Of a DNA stretch of 64,000 nucleotides, positions 1-9,088 are shown piece by piece; within the stretch, counting starts at the first letter, position 1, and the number at the start of each line of letters is the position of its first letter. The translations under genes were made by a program, and so were the position numbers. The notes under the pieces are model-generated. The model was not told where the DNA came from. It worked only from the letters and a program-made list of their open reading frames with translations, and ran no database searches. This DNA is from Sulfitobacter sp. F26169L (lineage in GTDB: Bacteria; Pseudomonadota; Alphaproteobacteria; Rhodobacterales; Rhodobacteraceae): NCBI RefSeq assembly GCF_026410285.1, contig NZ_JAPMLP010000004.1, positions 282,036-346,035 on the forward strand, given 5' to 3'.

Positions 1-779
1 TAGACCAGGTTGACGATGCAGAACTGCTCGAACTGGTTGAAATGGAAATCCGCGAGCTGCTGTCCAGCTACGAATACCCTGGCGACGATATTCCGATCAT
101 TCAGGGCTCCGCGCTGGCAGCGATGAACGGCACCGATCCTGAAATCGGCGAAGAAGCGATCAAGAAATTGATGGCGGCTGTTGACGAGTACATCCCGACA
201 CCTGCACGTGCTGTTGACCAGCCTTTCCTGATGCCGGTCGAGGACGTGTTCTCGATTTCCGGTCGTGGTACAGTTGTGACCGGCCGTGTCGAGCGTGGCG
301 TGATCAACGTTGGTGACAGCATCGAAATCGTTGGTATCCGCGACACCAAAACAACGACCTGCACAGGCGTTGAAATGTTCCGCAAGCTGCTGGACCGTGG
401 TGAGGCAGGCGACAACATCGGCGCACTGCTGCGTGGTATCGACCGTGACGGCGTTGAGCGCGGTCAGGTTCTTTGCGCGCCCAAGTCCGTGATGCCGCAC
501 ACCAAGTTCGAAGCCGAAGCGTATATCCTCACGAAAGAGGAAGGTGGCCGTCACACGCCATTCTTCGCGAACTACCGTCCACAGTTCTACTTCCGTACCA
601 CGGACGTGACCGGCACCGTTAACCTGCCCGAGGGCACGGAGATGGTTATGCCAGGTGACAACCTGAAGTTCGACGTTGAACTGATCGCACCGATTGCGAT
701 GGAGCAGGGTCTGCGCTTTGCGATCCGCGAAGGCGGCCGCACGGTTGGCGCGGGCGTTGTGTCCAAGATCACCGAGTAA
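1..779 (+). CDS. tuf: Elongation factor Tu, C-terminal part (5' end outside window)
   Basis: EF-Tu is the GTPase that delivers aminoacyl-tRNA to the ribosome. The reading frame is open from the window edge (first full codon at position 3) to the TAA at 777-779, giving about 259 residues of a protein normally near 391, so the GTP-binding N-terminus is missing. What is visible is the end of the G domain and the two beta-barrel domains, including the stretch around [13 protein letters not shown] and the conserved GDN and [12 protein letters not shown] segments near the end. The gene is followed by a hairpin and a strong intrinsic terminator. Its place just upstream of rpsJ fits the usual str-S10 order. 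Confidence 0.97.
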   Translation, partial: DQVDDAELLELVEMEIRELLSSYEYPGDDIPIIQGSALAAMNGTDPEIGEEAIKKLMAAVDEYIPTPARAVDQPFLMPVEDVFSISGRGTVVTGRVERGVINVGDSIEIVGIRDTKTTTCTGVEMFRKLLDRGEAGDNIGALLRGIDRDGVERGQVLCAPKSVMPHTKFEAEAYILTKEEGGRHTPFFANYRPQFYFRTTDVTGTVNLPEGTEMVMPGDNLKFDVELIAPIAMEQGLRFAIREGGRTVGAGVVSKITE

Positions 780-787
780 TCAGGTCC

Positions 788-807
788 GGCAGGGCGCAAG
801 CCCTGCC
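788..807 (+). other. GCAA-loop hairpin after tuf
   Basis: A perfect 8-bp stem (788-795 with 800-807) closed by a GCAA tetraloop lies right after the tuf stop codon and just ahead of the tuf terminator. It may protect the tuf mRNA 3' end; that role is inferred. Confidence 0.5.
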
Positions 808-821
808 TGATCCGAATCAAC

Positions 822-855
822 AAAGGCCGCTTCCCCAGGGAGGCGGCCTTTTTCT
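822..855 (+). terminator. Intrinsic terminator of tuf
   Basis: The arm AAAGGCCGC (822-830) pairs with GCGGCCTTT (843-851) and the hairpin runs into a T-rich tract. It ends the tuf transcript. Confidence 0.85.
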
Positions 856-914
856 TTCTCGGGTAGGGACGGCTTCTAAGCGACAGATCCAAACAATCGC
901 TCATGCAATCAAAT

Positions 915-948
915 GAAAAGAGCCGCGCCCGTAAAAGGGTGCGGCTCT
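915..948 (-). terminator. Intrinsic terminator of the desaturase gene (minus strand)
   Basis: A 12-bp stem (919-930 with 937-948, one G:U pair) is followed on the minus strand by TTTTC. It lies just beyond the stop codon of the minus-strand desaturase gene at 981. Confidence 0.8.
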
Positions 949-980
949 ACAGCGTTAAGTCTTCAGGTGTCTATACCCGT

Positions 981-2018
981 TCAGGCTGCGGGAACCCGTT
1001 TGGCATCCGAGAATGACAGCAACCGTTTACTGTCTTCGTCCCACAAGTGCAGGCGCGCATTTGCAAAGCTCTCACGAATTGTCATGCGGTTGATATCAGC
1101 CAATCCGCCATGGTCGCGTAACACTTCGGGCAGGCGATAGAAGGGTATGCGACTGTAGAGATGGTGTATGTGATGAATGCCGATATTTGCGCTAAGCCAC
1201 TGAAGCACCGCTGGAAGGACGTAGTAAGAACTGCCTTGCAACGCCGCATCATGCAGATCCCAGTTTTCGTTCGTTTCCCAATGGGTCGTTTCAAACTGGT
1301 GCTGGACATAGAAAAGCCAAACGCCAGCGGTCGCGGCGAGCAATGTTGAGGGAACGAAAATAAGCAGGATCGGCATGATACCCCCAAAATACCAGATCAC
1401 CAGAAGTACGACGATGATTGCGGCGTTGGTACACATCGCGCTGACCCAATACCGCGCTTTTTCCATCAACCCCAAAGGCAATCGGTTCTGAAGAAAGAAC
1501 AGATATCCTGGCCCAAGGCCGAACAGCACAACGGGATGGCGGTAAAGTCTGTATCCGAAGCGTTTAAGTGGGCTTAGGGCTTTGTATTCGGCCACCGTCA
1601 GTGTGCTGATGTCGCCCATACCGCGTCGGCCGAGATTGCCTGAAGCACTGTGGTGAATGGAGTGGGTTCGCCGCCAGACATCGTAAGGGGTAAGCGTAAG
1701 AACCCCGATCGCGCGCCCGACCCAATCGCTTAGCGTCCGGTCTTTGAAGAATGATGCATGACCGCAATCATGTTGGATTGCGAACAGTCGCAGCAAAAAT
1801 GCTGCATTACATATTGAAATTGCCAACGTTAGCCAGGCGCTGACAGACAGCGACCACCACGCCAACGCCCACAGGGCAATAAACGGTCCTAGGGTCACGG
1901 CGAGCTCGTAAAAGCTGCGCCAAGTGCTTGGTTCCCGGTAACTTGCGAGAACCTTAACCCAATCGCGCGCGCGGGTCTGGTCGGTTGGTTGGCTGATGGG
2001 TCCGGTATGCTTATTCAT
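981..2018 (-). CDS. Membrane fatty acid desaturase
   Basis: The 345-residue product belongs to the membrane-bound di-iron fatty acid desaturases, which insert a cis double bond into membrane acyl chains. The three histidine boxes are present: HDCGH (residues 83-87), HSIHH (119-123) and HHIHH (282-286), with hydrophobic segments at about 40-80 and 197-240. I chose the ATG at 2018 because AGCAGG lies 6 bases upstream; an in-frame ATG at 2060 would add 14 residues but has no good ribosome site. It is a minus-strand single-gene unit with its own terminator, inserted between tuf and rpsJ. Regiospecificity (delta-12-like or other) cannot be told from sequence alone. Confidence 0.88.
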   Translation of the reverse strand: MNKHTGPISQPTDQTRARDWVKVLASYREPSTWRSFYELAVTLGPFIALWALAWWSLSVSAWLTLAISICNAAFLLRLFAIQHDCGHASFFKDRTLSDWVGRAIGVLTLTPYDVWRRTHSIHHSASGNLGRRGMGDISTLTVAEYKALSPLKRFGYRLYRHPVVLFGLGPGYLFFLQNRLPLGLMEKARYWVSAMCTNAAIIVVLLVIWYFGGIMPILLIFVPSTLLAATAGVWLFYVQHQFETTHWETNENWDLHDAALQGSSYYVLPAVLQWLSANIGIHHIHHLYSRIPFYRLPEVLRDHGGLADINRMTIRESFANARLHLWDEDSKRLLSFSDAKRVPAA

Positions 2019-2272
2019 ATGCCTGCTTCTTATTCTCTGTTGGCAGTCTTGATAGACCAAACCGGCCGCTAAACAACTTGTAATGTGGGCAATACCGTTA
2101 AGAAGGTGTAAACATATTCAAAGTCGGACATTTATGTTTCACAACTCATGGGGGTGCCCACGTTATGAGGGGCATCATGCCGAGCCCATGCGAATTTGCA
2201 TTGGAAAATCTGGTTGAAATGGCTTGAGGTCGACTATTTGGGGGGGCTCCCACATTCCTCCCTGAAACCCCC

Positions 2273-2301
2273 TTGCCACGTTGGGTGATTCCCCCTATAG
2301 C
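2273..2301 (+). promoter_or_regulatory. Promoter of the rpsJ-rplC-rplD-rplW unit
   Basis: A -35 TTGCCA (2273-2278) and a -10 TATAGC (2296-2301) are separated by exactly 17 bases. Transcription would start near 2308 and give a leader of about 115 bases before rpsJ. The rest of the roughly 400-base gap between the desaturase start and rpsJ shows no gene. Confidence 0.6.
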
Positions 2302-2422
2302 CCCACAAATCACCGACGCGCATTCAGATGCATGTCGCGTGTATTTTCAAAGACGCGAAGAGGCGGAGCGATGAGCGTTCCCTCTCCAATCCGATCTCAA
2401 TCCCAATGTAAGGGATATGCAC

Positions 2423-2740
2423 ATGGCTCAGAGCCAGAACATCCGTATTCGCCTCAAGGCGTTTGACTACCGTGTTCTCGATGCTTCCACACAGGAAATC
2501 GTTAATACCGCAAAGCGCACAGGCGCTTCTGTTCGCGGCCCCATCCCGCTGCCGAACAAAATTGAAAAATTCACCGTTCTTCGTGGTCCCCACGTAGACA
2601 AAAAATCACGTGACCAGTTCGAAATCCGCACGCACAAGCGTCTGCTGGATATCGTTGATCCGACCCCCCAGACCGTTGACGCGCTGATGAAGCTCGACCT
2701 CGCCGCTGGTGTGGACGTCGAGATCAAGCTGCAGTCATAA
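2423..2740 (+). CDS. rpsJ: 30S ribosomal protein S10
   Basis: S10 (105 residues) is a 30S head protein and also serves as NusE in transcription antitermination. The sequence from [17 protein letters not shown] onward is typical of the alphaproteobacterial protein. Two ATGs lie 6 bases apart; the second (2423) is preferred because AAGGG lies about 8 bases upstream and the product then starts MAQSQ. It is the first gene of the S10 block and follows a good promoter. Confidence 0.97.
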   Translation: MAQSQNIRIRLKAFDYRVLDASTQEIVNTAKRTGASVRGPIPLPNKIEKFTVLRGPHVDKKSRDQFEIRTHKRLLDIVDPTPQTVDALMKLDLAAGVDVEIKLQS

Positions 2741-2758
2741 GCGTAGGAGGGTAATATT

Positions 2759-3643
2759 ATGTTGCGCTCAGGCGTTATTGCAAAAAAGATGGGCATGACC
2801 CGTCTGTTCATGGAAGACGGTCGTCAGATTCCTGTTACTGTTCTTCAGCTCGATAACCTTCAGGTTGTTGCACAGCGCACAATCGAAAAAGACGGCTACG
2901 TTGCTGTCCAGCTCGGTGCAGGTACAGCCAAAGCCAAGCGGACTTCGCAGGCGATGCGCGGCCACTTCGCAGCAGCAAAGGTTGAACCAAAGCGCAAGGT
3001 TGCAGAATTCCGCGTTGATGCGGATGCAATGCTGGATATTGGCGAAGAGATCATTGCCGATCACTATTTCGCAGGCCAGTACGTTGACGTAGCAGGTACA
3101 TCAATCGGTAAAGGTTTTGCCGGTGCGATGAAGCGTCACAACTTTGGCGGTCTGCGTGCGACACACGGTGTTTCGATTTCGCACCGTTCGCACGGTTCCA
3201 CCGGTCAGTGTCAGGATCCCGGCAAAGTTTTCAAAGGTAAGAAAATGGCCGGTCACATGGGCGCTGCCCGCGTGACGACCCAGAACCTAGAAGTTGTCAA
3301 AACCGACAGCGAGCGCGGTTTGATCATGGTCAAAGGCGCAGTTCCCGGCTCCAAAGGTGGTTGGGTCACTGTCAAGGACGCGGTGAAAAAGCCGTTCCCC
3401 GAGAACGCGATTGTTCCCGGTGCCTTGGCATCCGCTGCCCGTGAAGCTGCAAAAGCAGCCGAAGAAGCAGCCGCAGCAGCAGCCGCAGAAGCCGAAGCAG
3501 AAGCAGCACGCCTTGCAGAAGAGCAGGCCGCCGCAGAAGCCGAAGCTTTGAAATCCGCAGAAGCTGATATCGAATCGGATAAAGCAGAAGCTGGCGATCA
3601 AAGCGAAACGCTTGACGCCGATAAGAAAGAAGGTGACGCATGA
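2759..3643 (+). CDS. rplC: 50S ribosomal protein L3 with Ala/Glu-rich C-terminal tail
   Basis: L3 nucleates 50S assembly and reaches the peptidyl-transferase centre. The core (about residues 1-222) is ordinary and includes the [18 protein letters not shown] segment, whose glutamine is the known site of PrmB methylation in this family. Residues 224-294 form an extra low-complexity, mostly Ala/Glu tail that ends in an acidic, Lys-containing stretch; E. coli L3 has only 209 residues. The tail is predicted to be helical or disordered and would project from the subunit. A strong site (AGGAGGG) precedes the ATG, and the stop overlaps the rplD start by ATGA. Confidence 0.96.
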   Translation: MLRSGVIAKKMGMTRLFMEDGRQIPVTVLQLDNLQVVAQRTIEKDGYVAVQLGAGTAKAKRTSQAMRGHFAAAKVEPKRKVAEFRVDADAMLDIGEEIIADHYFAGQYVDVAGTSIGKGFAGAMKRHNFGGLRATHGVSISHRSHGSTGQCQDPGKVFKGKKMAGHMGAARVTTQNLEVVKTDSERGLIMVKGAVPGSKGGWVTVKDAVKKPFPENAIVPGALASAAREAAKAAEEAAAAAAAEAEAEAARLAEEQAAAEAEALKSAEADIESDKAEAGDQSETLDADKKEGDA

Positions 3644-4257
3644 AACTAGATGTCATCAAACTTGACGGCGGCAAAGCCGGATCGATCGATCTGGACGAGG
3701 CCCTGTTCGGTCTTGAGCCACGTGCCGATATCCTGCACCGTGTTGTCCGCTGGCAGCGTAACAACGCACAGCAGGGCACGCACAAGGTCAAGACACGCCG
3801 CGAAGTAAGCTACTCCACCAAAAAGATCTATCGCCAGAAGGGCACCGGCGGCGCACGCCACGGCGCACGTTCGGCACCGATCTTTCGCGGGGGCGGTATC
3901 TACAAGGGTCCAACACCCCGTAGCCACGGCCACGAACTGACCAAGAAGTTCCGCAAGCTGGGTCTGCGTCACGCACTCTCTGCAAAGGCGAAAGCCGGCG
4001 CGTTGGTGATTATCGACGATGCAGCATCAGACGGTAAGACAGCCGCATTGGCCAAGCAGGTGAAATCCCTTGGTTGGAAGCGCGCGTTGATCATTGACGG
4101 TGCAACCGTGAATGAGAACTTCCTGCAAGCCGCGCGCAACATTGAAGGTCTGGATATCCTGCCGACAATGGGCGCAAACGTATATGATATCCTGAAGCGT
4201 GATACACTTGTTATTACGAAATCAGGCATCGAAGCACTGGAGGCCCGTTTGAAATGA
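3640..4257 (+). CDS. rplD: 50S ribosomal protein L4
   Basis: L4 (205 residues) binds 23S rRNA and lines the exit tunnel. The family signature around [17 protein letters not shown] and the internal extended loop are present. In E. coli L4 also represses the S10 operon; whether that holds here is unknown. The start overlaps the rplC stop (ATGA) and the stop overlaps the rplW start, so translation of the three genes is probably coupled. Confidence 0.97.
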   Translation: MKLDVIKLDGGKAGSIDLDEALFGLEPRADILHRVVRWQRNNAQQGTHKVKTRREVSYSTKKIYRQKGTGGARHGARSAPIFRGGGIYKGPTPRSHGHELTKKFRKLGLRHALSAKAKAGALVIIDDAASDGKTAALAKQVKSLGWKRALIIDGATVNENFLQAARNIEGLDILPTMGANVYDILKRDTLVITKSGIEALEARLK

Positions 4258-4550
4258 GCGCGAAGCCAGAACACTACGACATCATCCGCAAGCCGCTGAT
4301 CACGGAAAAAGCAACAATGGCTTCTGAAGCCAACGCCGTTGTTTTCGAAGTGGCTATCGCTGCAAACAAGCCAATGATCAAAGAAGCTGTCGAAGCTCTC
4401 TTTGGTGTCAAGGTGAAGGCCGTGAACACGTCCATCACCAAAGGCAAGGTAAAGCGCTTCCGCGGGCAGCTGGGTACACGTCGTGACGTGAAAAAAGCCT
4501 ATGTGACGCTCGAAGAAGGCAACACCATCGACGTGTCAACAGGTCTGTAA
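4254..4550 (+). CDS. rplW: 50S ribosomal protein L23
   Basis: L23 (98 residues) sits at the exit of the peptide tunnel and is the docking site for trigger factor and SRP. The sequence has the family hallmarks [13 protein letters not shown] near the start and a [12 protein letters not shown] basic loop. It is translationally coupled to rplD. Unlike in the standard S10 operon, rplB does not follow directly: an intrinsic terminator and about 1.8 kb with two other genes intervene. Confidence 0.97.
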   Translation: MSAKPEHYDIIRKPLITEKATMASEANAVVFEVAIAANKPMIKEAVEALFGVKVKAVNTSITKGKVKRFRGQLGTRRDVKKAYVTLEEGNTIDVSTGL

Positions 4551-4574
4551 GCCGATCTGTGATTTGAATGCCGG

Positions 4575-4604
4575 AAGGCCCTCGCGTTTTGCGGGGGCCT
4601 TTTG
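4575..4604 (+). terminator. Intrinsic terminator after rplW
   Basis: The arm AAGGCCCTCGC pairs with GCGGGGGCCTT (one G:U pair) and is followed by TTGCGTTTT. It ends the first S10 block. The 220 bases from here to cspA hold no gene and should contain the cspA promoter and leader, which I could not place. Confidence 0.75.
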
Positions 4605-4824
4605 CGTTTTGGGCTGGGTGTTTCAGAGCAGGGGAGGCGTAATCCTGCCTATATATCCAAAACCATTTAATCTGCTTGCCTTTAGGCTGGCAAAGGCGCA
4701 CATGGGGCCTGCGACGTTACTATATCTATCGGAATTACTGCTCCTTACGGCTCAGTCATACGATCTTTGAACTGACTTAGCCGACCTGCCGCATCCTGCG
4801 GGCAGCTTTACAAGGAATACACTA

Positions 4825-5031
4825 ATGGCCACTGGTACAGTAAAATGGTTCAACACAACTAAAGGCTTCGGCTTTATCGCTCCCGATGGCGGCAGCAAAG
4901 ATGTATTTGTACACATCTCAGCCGTTGAGCAAGCAGGCCTCACAGGTCTGTCCGATGATCAGAAAGTTACTTTCGACATCGAAGCCGGCCGCGACGGCCG
5001 CGAATCTGCGACAAACATCGCATTGGCATAA
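4825..5031 (+). CDS. Cold-shock domain protein (CspA family)
   Basis: This 68-residue single cold-shock domain protein is an RNA chaperone that binds single-stranded nucleic acid and melts mRNA structure. Both RNA-binding motifs are visible: KGFGFI (about residues 13-18) and VFVHIS (27-32). AAGGAAT lies about 7 bases before the ATG. The gene lies between rplW and rplB and is closed off by terminators on both sides, so it is probably transcribed alone. Cold-shock mRNAs often have long structured leaders, and the upstream 220 bases would allow one. Confidence 0.93.
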   Translation: MATGTVKWFNTTKGFGFIAPDGGSKDVFVHISAVEQAGLTGLSDDQKVTFDIEAGRDGRESATNIALA

Positions 5032-5070
5032 GCTGGCGGCTCCGTAAGGGGCCGAGGCTTTAAAGAATTT

Positions 5071-5110
5071 GAAGGGCGTGGTCATAGTGGCCGCGCCCTT
5101 CTTCGTTCTT
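5071..5110 (+). terminator. Intrinsic terminator of cspA
   Basis: A 14-bp stem with G:U pairs and a 3-base loop spans 5071-5101 and is followed by a T-rich stretch. It separates cspA from the DUF1206 gene. Confidence 0.8.
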
Positions 5111-5216
5111 GGTAAGATTGCCAGAGAAAAATGACTTGGGGAACCAATACCCCAGGCGCGGGTTTAATTTGCACGTGGCAGTTCGTCGCGCATCTCGTGG
5201 CTCCGGAAGGTTTATC

Positions 5217-6125
5217 ATGTCAATTTCCGATGCTCTATCGATTGATCCAAATTCTACTCGTGCCAAGATCCTTTCCAAAGTTGATCCGGATTCCTTTGCG
5301 TGGACACTACCAATCATGCGCGCGGGGTACGCGGGGCGTGGTCTGGTTTATCTTGTGGTGGCAGGCTTGTCCCTATGGTCACTTTGGCAGGGCGGAGAGG
5401 CTGAGGGCACTGGTGCCGCTATGCGCTCAATGAGTGGTAGCGTAGGGGCTCTTATTGTAACATTGATTGCGGCAGGTATGTTTGCATATGCGATCTGGCG
5501 CTGTATCGATGCCATTTGGGATCTTGAGGCACATGGCGCTTCTGCCAAAGGTGTCGTTGCTCGAATTGCCATTGCCGTGACCGGTTTGCTGCATGGGGCG
5601 ATCGGTGTTCTCGCGATTACCTCACTGGGATTTTCTTCAAACAGTGGCAGCAGCAAACAGAGTATGCTTTCACAGATAATGCAAACTACAGCAGGCCAAT
5701 TGGCGGTCGCAATGGCTGGTGCGGTAACCATAGCAGCGGGAGTGTATTATATTTACAAAGCTGCATCCCAAAGCTACCGCGACGATATTCAGGCTAATCA
5801 CTTTACGCTCCATTGGAACCCGCTATTGCGGGCAGGCTTGGTTGCTCAAGGCGTCAGTGTGGCAATTATCGGCGGACTGATCCTCTACGCTGCACTGACG
5901 CTGGACCCAGCACAGGCGGGGGGGCTGGGGTCTGCATTCGATTGGCTGCGCGAACAAAGCTATGGCTGGTTTCTAGTAATTGCGCTGTGTCTGGGTCTGC
6001 TTTGTTTCTCCCTGCTTTGCTTTGTAAACGCAGCCTACAGAATCGTGCCAAAGGCGACAGACGGTTCGGTACAGAACTTGACAGCACGGCTCAGGAAAAA
6101 GGGCAAAGATGCACTGCGCGGGTAG
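5217..6125 (+). CDS. DUF1206 membrane protein
   Basis: The 302-residue protein matches the DUF1206 pattern: three repeats of a paired-helix unit, giving six transmembrane segments. Each repeat begins with an R-x-G-Y/L-x-x-x-G-L-V-type motif, seen clearly in the first as GYAGRGLVYLVV near residue 38. The function of the family is not known. The ATG at 5217 is preferred (GGAAGG 7 bases upstream) over a TTG at 5109 that would add 36 unlikely residues and overlap the cspA terminator. It sits between cspA and rplB. Confidence 0.85.
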   Translation: MSISDALSIDPNSTRAKILSKVDPDSFAWTLPIMRAGYAGRGLVYLVVAGLSLWSLWQGGEAEGTGAAMRSMSGSVGALIVTLIAAGMFAYAIWRCIDAIWDLEAHGASAKGVVARIAIAVTGLLHGAIGVLAITSLGFSSNSGSSKQSMLSQIMQTTAGQLAVAMAGAVTIAAGVYYIYKAASQSYRDDIQANHFTLHWNPLLRAGLVAQGVSVAIIGGLILYAALTLDPAQAGGLGSAFDWLREQSYGWFLVIALCLGLLCFSLLCFVNAAYRIVPKATDGSVQNLTARLRKKGKDALRG

Positions 6126-6143
6126 CATTCGCGGTTTGTCCGC

Positions 6144-6172
6144 TTGACCCCACTGCCCATCCCCCCTAACAG
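6144..6172 (+). promoter_or_regulatory. Possible promoter for the rplB block
   Basis: A good -35 TTGACC (6144-6149) is followed 17 bases later by a weak -10 TAACAG (6167-6172). A hairpin lies just downstream, so if used this promoter would give an rplB leader with a possible attenuator. Confidence 0.3.
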
Positions 6173-6185
6173 ACATCAACGACAC

Positions 6186-6217
6186 AGCCCCAGATTCGTC
6201 TGGGGCTTCGTTGTTGT
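6186..6217 (+). terminator. Terminator after the DUF1206 gene, or rplB leader hairpin
   Basis: AGCCCCAGA (6186-6194) and TCTGGGGCT (6199-6207) form a perfect 9-bp stem with a TTCG loop, followed by TCGTTGTTGTT. It is probably the terminator of the upstream gene. Confidence 0.7.
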
Positions 6218-6328
6218 TCGCGAGCGACAAACTTCGGTTGCTCTTGGACATCTCTACTGGGACCTTCGGGGCCCTCTAACCACAGCGGACCTACGGGGCC
6301 GCATACAAGCAAACGGAAGACAGAGAAC

Positions 6329-7171
6329 ATGGCACTCAAGTCGTACAAACCGACGACGCCAGGCCAGCGTGGGCTGGTACTGATCGACCGTTCGGAGCTT
6401 TGGAAAGGTCGCCCTGTCAAGGCCCTCACTGAGGGACTTAGCAAGCACGGCGGACGGAACAACACCGGACGGATCACAATGCGTCGCAAGGGTGGTGGTG
6501 CAAAACGCCTCTACCGCATCGTCGATTTCAAGCGTAACAAACTGGACGTCGTCGCGACGATCATGCGTATTGAATATGACCCGAACCGGACTGCGTTTAT
6601 CGCACTGGTAAAATACGAAGACGGTGAGCAGGCATATATCCTTGCTCCTCAGCGTATCGCCATTGGCGATCAGGTGATTGCGTCTGCCAAGGCAGACATC
6701 AAGCCCGGTAACGCGATGCCATTTTCCGGCATGCCCATCGGTACGATCATCCACAACATCGAAATGAAGCCAGGTAAAGGCGGTCAGATCGCCCGCGCTG
6801 CAGGCACCTACGCCCAGTTCGTGGGCCGTGATGGTGGCTACGCCCAGATCCGTCTGAGCAGTGGCGAGCTTCGCCTCGTACGTCAGGAATGCATGGCCAC
6901 CGTTGGTGCCGTGTCCAACCCCGACAACAGCAACCAGAACTACGGTAAGGCTGGTCGTATGCGTCACAAGGGCGTCCGCCCGAGTGTTCGTGGTGTTGTC
7001 ATGAACCCGATCGACCACCCGCACGGTGGTGGTGAAGGTCGTACATCCGGTGGTCGTCACCCGGTTACCCCATGGGGCAAACCGACAAAAGGTGCCAAGA
7101 CTCGTAACAAGAAAAAAGCGTCAAGTGCTCTGATCATCAGATCGCGCCACGCCAAGAAGAAGGGACGCTAA
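6329..7171 (+). CDS. rplB: 50S ribosomal protein L2
   Basis: L2 (280 residues) is a core 50S protein needed for subunit joining and peptidyl transfer. The conserved C-terminal segment [20 protein letters not shown] contains the histidine known to be important for activity in this family. The leader from the upstream gene is about 200 bases. It opens the second S10 block (rplB-rpsS-rplV-rpsC-rplP), which runs without gaps of more than 12 bases. Confidence 0.97.
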   Translation: MALKSYKPTTPGQRGLVLIDRSELWKGRPVKALTEGLSKHGGRNNTGRITMRRKGGGAKRLYRIVDFKRNKLDVVATIMRIEYDPNRTAFIALVKYEDGEQAYILAPQRIAIGDQVIASAKADIKPGNAMPFSGMPIGTIIHNIEMKPGKGGQIARAAGTYAQFVGRDGGYAQIRLSSGELRLVRQECMATVGAVSNPDNSNQNYGKAGRMRHKGVRPSVRGVVMNPIDHPHGGGEGRTSGGRHPVTPWGKPTKGAKTRNKKKASSALIIRSRHAKKKGR

Positions 7172-7173
7172 GA

Positions 7174-7452
7174 ATGTCTCGTTCAGTATGGAAAGGTCCT
7201 TTTGTTGACTCTTATGTCCTCAAAAAGGCCGAAGCCTCCCGCGAGGGCGGTCGTAACGAAGTGATCAAGATCTGGTCGCGTCGTTCTACGATCCTGCCGC
7301 AGTTTGTTGGCCTGACGTTCGGCGTCTATAACGGTCACAAGCATATTCCTGTAAACATCACTGAAGACATGATCGGTCAGAAGTTTGGTGAGTATTCACC
7401 AACGCGCACCTATTATGGTCACGCAGCTGATAAAAAAGCGAAGCGGAAATAA
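7174..7452 (+). CDS. rpsS: 30S ribosomal protein S19
   Basis: S19 (92 residues) forms a complex with S13 in the 30S head and contacts tRNA. The N-terminus [17 protein letters not shown] and the segment [18 protein letters not shown] are family hallmarks. It starts 2 bases after rplB and ends 3 bases before rplV. Confidence 0.97.
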   Translation: MSRSVWKGPFVDSYVLKKAEASREGGRNEVIKIWSRRSTILPQFVGLTFGVYNGHKHIPVNITEDMIGQKFGEYSPTRTYYGHAADKKAKRK

Positions 7453-7455
7453 GCC

Positions 7456-7836
7456 ATGAGCAAGGATAAAAATCCCCGCCGCGTGGCAGACAATGAAGCC
7501 CGCGCAAAACTGCGCATGCTGAAAACGTCGCCGCAGAAACTCAACCTCGTTGCTGCGATGATCCGTGGCAAGAAAGTGGACAAGGCCCTTACGGACCTCA
7601 CTTTCTCCAAGAAGCGTATCGCAATTGATGTGAAGAAATGCCTTCAGTCCGCGATTGCCAACGGCGAGAACAACCACAACCTCGATGTGGACGAACTGAT
7701 TGTCGCGGAAGCCTATGTCGGCAAGAACATGACACTCAAGCGTGGTCGTCCACGTGCGCGTGGCCGTTTCGGCAAGATCATGAAGCCGTTTGCGGAAATC
7801 ACCATCGTCGTGCGTCAGGTTGAGGAGCAAGCATAA
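7456..7836 (+). CDS. rplV: 50S ribosomal protein L22
   Basis: L22 (126 residues) spans the large subunit; its beta-hairpin lines the exit tunnel at the constriction where macrolides act. The hairpin region [12 protein letters not shown] is present. The TAA stop overlaps the rpsC ATG (TAATG), implying translational coupling. Confidence 0.97.
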   Translation: MSKDKNPRRVADNEARAKLRMLKTSPQKLNLVAAMIRGKKVDKALTDLTFSKKRIAIDVKKCLQSAIANGENNHNLDVDELIVAEAYVGKNMTLKRGRPRARGRFGKIMKPFAEITIVVRQVEEQA

Positions 7837-8543
7837 TGGGTAATAAAGTCAATCCAATCGGCATGCGCCTTCAGGTTAACCGTACGTGGGATAGCCGCTG
7901 GTATGCCGACACGAAAGATTTCGGGAACCTTCTTCTGGAAGACCTCGCAATCCGCGATTTCATCAAGAAAGAGTGCCATCAGGCGGGTATTTCCCGTGTG
8001 ATCATCGAGCGCCCGCACAAGAAGTGCCGCGTTACGATCCACACAGCACGCCCTGGTGTGATCATCGGCAAGAAAGGTGCAGACATCGAAGGTCTGCGCA
8101 AGAAGCTGTCACGGTTCACCGAAAGCGAACTGCACCTCAACATCGTTGAAGTGCGCAAGCCGGAACTGGACGCGGCTCTTGTTGGTGAAAGCATTGCACA
8201 GCAGCTTGAGCGTCGGGTTTCGTTCCGTCGCGCCATGAAACGTGCGGTACAGAATGCCATGCGTATGGGTGCCCTTGGTATCCGCGTGAACCTTGCGGGT
8301 CGTCTTGGCGGTGCCGAGATCGCGCGTACGGAATGGTATCGTGAAGGTCGCGTGCCACTGCACACACTGCGTGCGGACATCGACTATGCACATGTTGAAG
8401 CAATGACTGCCTATGGCATCATCGGCATCAAAACGTGGATCTTCAAAGGCGAGATCATGGAACATGATCCTGCTGCCCGTGACCGCAAGGCACAAGAAAT
8501 GCAAGACGGTCCAGCACCCCGCGGTGCCGGCGGTCGGCGTTAA
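7836..8543 (+). CDS. rpsC: 30S ribosomal protein S3
   Basis: S3 (235 residues) lies at the mRNA entry channel and has helicase activity with S4 and S5. It begins [12 protein letters not shown], carries the KH-domain motif around [14 protein letters not shown] (about residues 72-85), and the usual C-terminal domain, ending in a short Gly/Arg tail. It overlaps rplV by one base. Confidence 0.97.
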   Translation: MGNKVNPIGMRLQVNRTWDSRWYADTKDFGNLLLEDLAIRDFIKKECHQAGISRVIIERPHKKCRVTIHTARPGVIIGKKGADIEGLRKKLSRFTESELHLNIVEVRKPELDAALVGESIAQQLERRVSFRRAMKRAVQNAMRMGALGIRVNLAGRLGGAEIARTEWYREGRVPLHTLRADIDYAHVEAMTAYGIIGIKTWIFKGEIMEHDPAARDRKAQEMQDGPAPRGAGGRR

Positions 8544-8554
8544 GGAGTAGATAG

Positions 8555-8968
8555 ATGCTACAGCCAAAACGTACGAAATTCCGTAAGCAGTTCAAAGGCT
8601 CTATCAAGGGTCTTGCGAAGGGCGGGTCAGACCTGAACTTCGGTACTTACGGTCTGAAAGCAACTGAGCCGGAGCGTGTAACAGCGCGCCAGATCGAAGC
8701 TGCACGTCGTGCCATGACGCGTCACATGAAGCGTCAGGGCCGTGTCTGGATCCGTATTTTTCCAGACGTACCTGTCACCTCCAAGCCCGTCGAAGTGCGT
8801 ATGGGTAAAGGTAAAGGTTCCGTGGATTTCTGGGCATGCAAGGTCAAACCAGGCCGCGTAATGTTTGAAATCGACGGCGTCAACGACGACATCGCCCGCG
8901 AAGCCCTGCGCCTCGCCGCGATGAAGCTGCCGATCAAAACCCGCGTTATTGTACGCGAAGATTGGTGA
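8555..8968 (+). CDS. rplP: 50S ribosomal protein L16
   Basis: L16 (137 residues) is a late-assembly 50S protein that helps shape the A site. It starts [15 protein letters not shown] and contains [12 protein letters not shown] and [14 protein letters not shown], as expected. GGAG lies about 8 bases upstream. In the classical order rpmC follows directly; here strong terminator structures and a 2.6-kb island intervene. Confidence 0.97.
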   Translation: MLQPKRTKFRKQFKGSIKGLAKGGSDLNFGTYGLKATEPERVTARQIEAARRAMTRHMKRQGRVWIRIFPDVPVTSKPVEVRMGKGKGSVDFWACKVKPGRVMFEIDGVNDDIAREALRLAAMKLPIKTRVIVREDW

Positions 8969-8973
8969 CGGAC

Positions 8974-9088
8974 GCACCCGCGTAAGCGGGTGCCGTCGAG
9001 CCGGAGGCAGGGTATTCTGCAAAGAATGCCCGTTCCGGCCCCGCTTGAAATAGAGAGCCCCCGCTGTGAAACCGGCGGGGGCTTTTTT
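8974..9088 (+). terminator. Tandem hairpins and intrinsic terminator after rplP
   Basis: A perfect 8-bp stem (8974-8981 with 8986-8993) is followed by a classical terminator, GCCCCCGC (9057-9064) with GCGGGGGC (9075-9082) and a TTTTTT tract. The T tract abuts the stop of the minus-strand DUF3800 gene. Confidence 0.9.

Noticed and set aside
6254-7060. A 268-residue minus-strand frame opposite rplB
   Set aside because: Antisense to L2; composition is rich in Thr and His, typical of reversed codon use.
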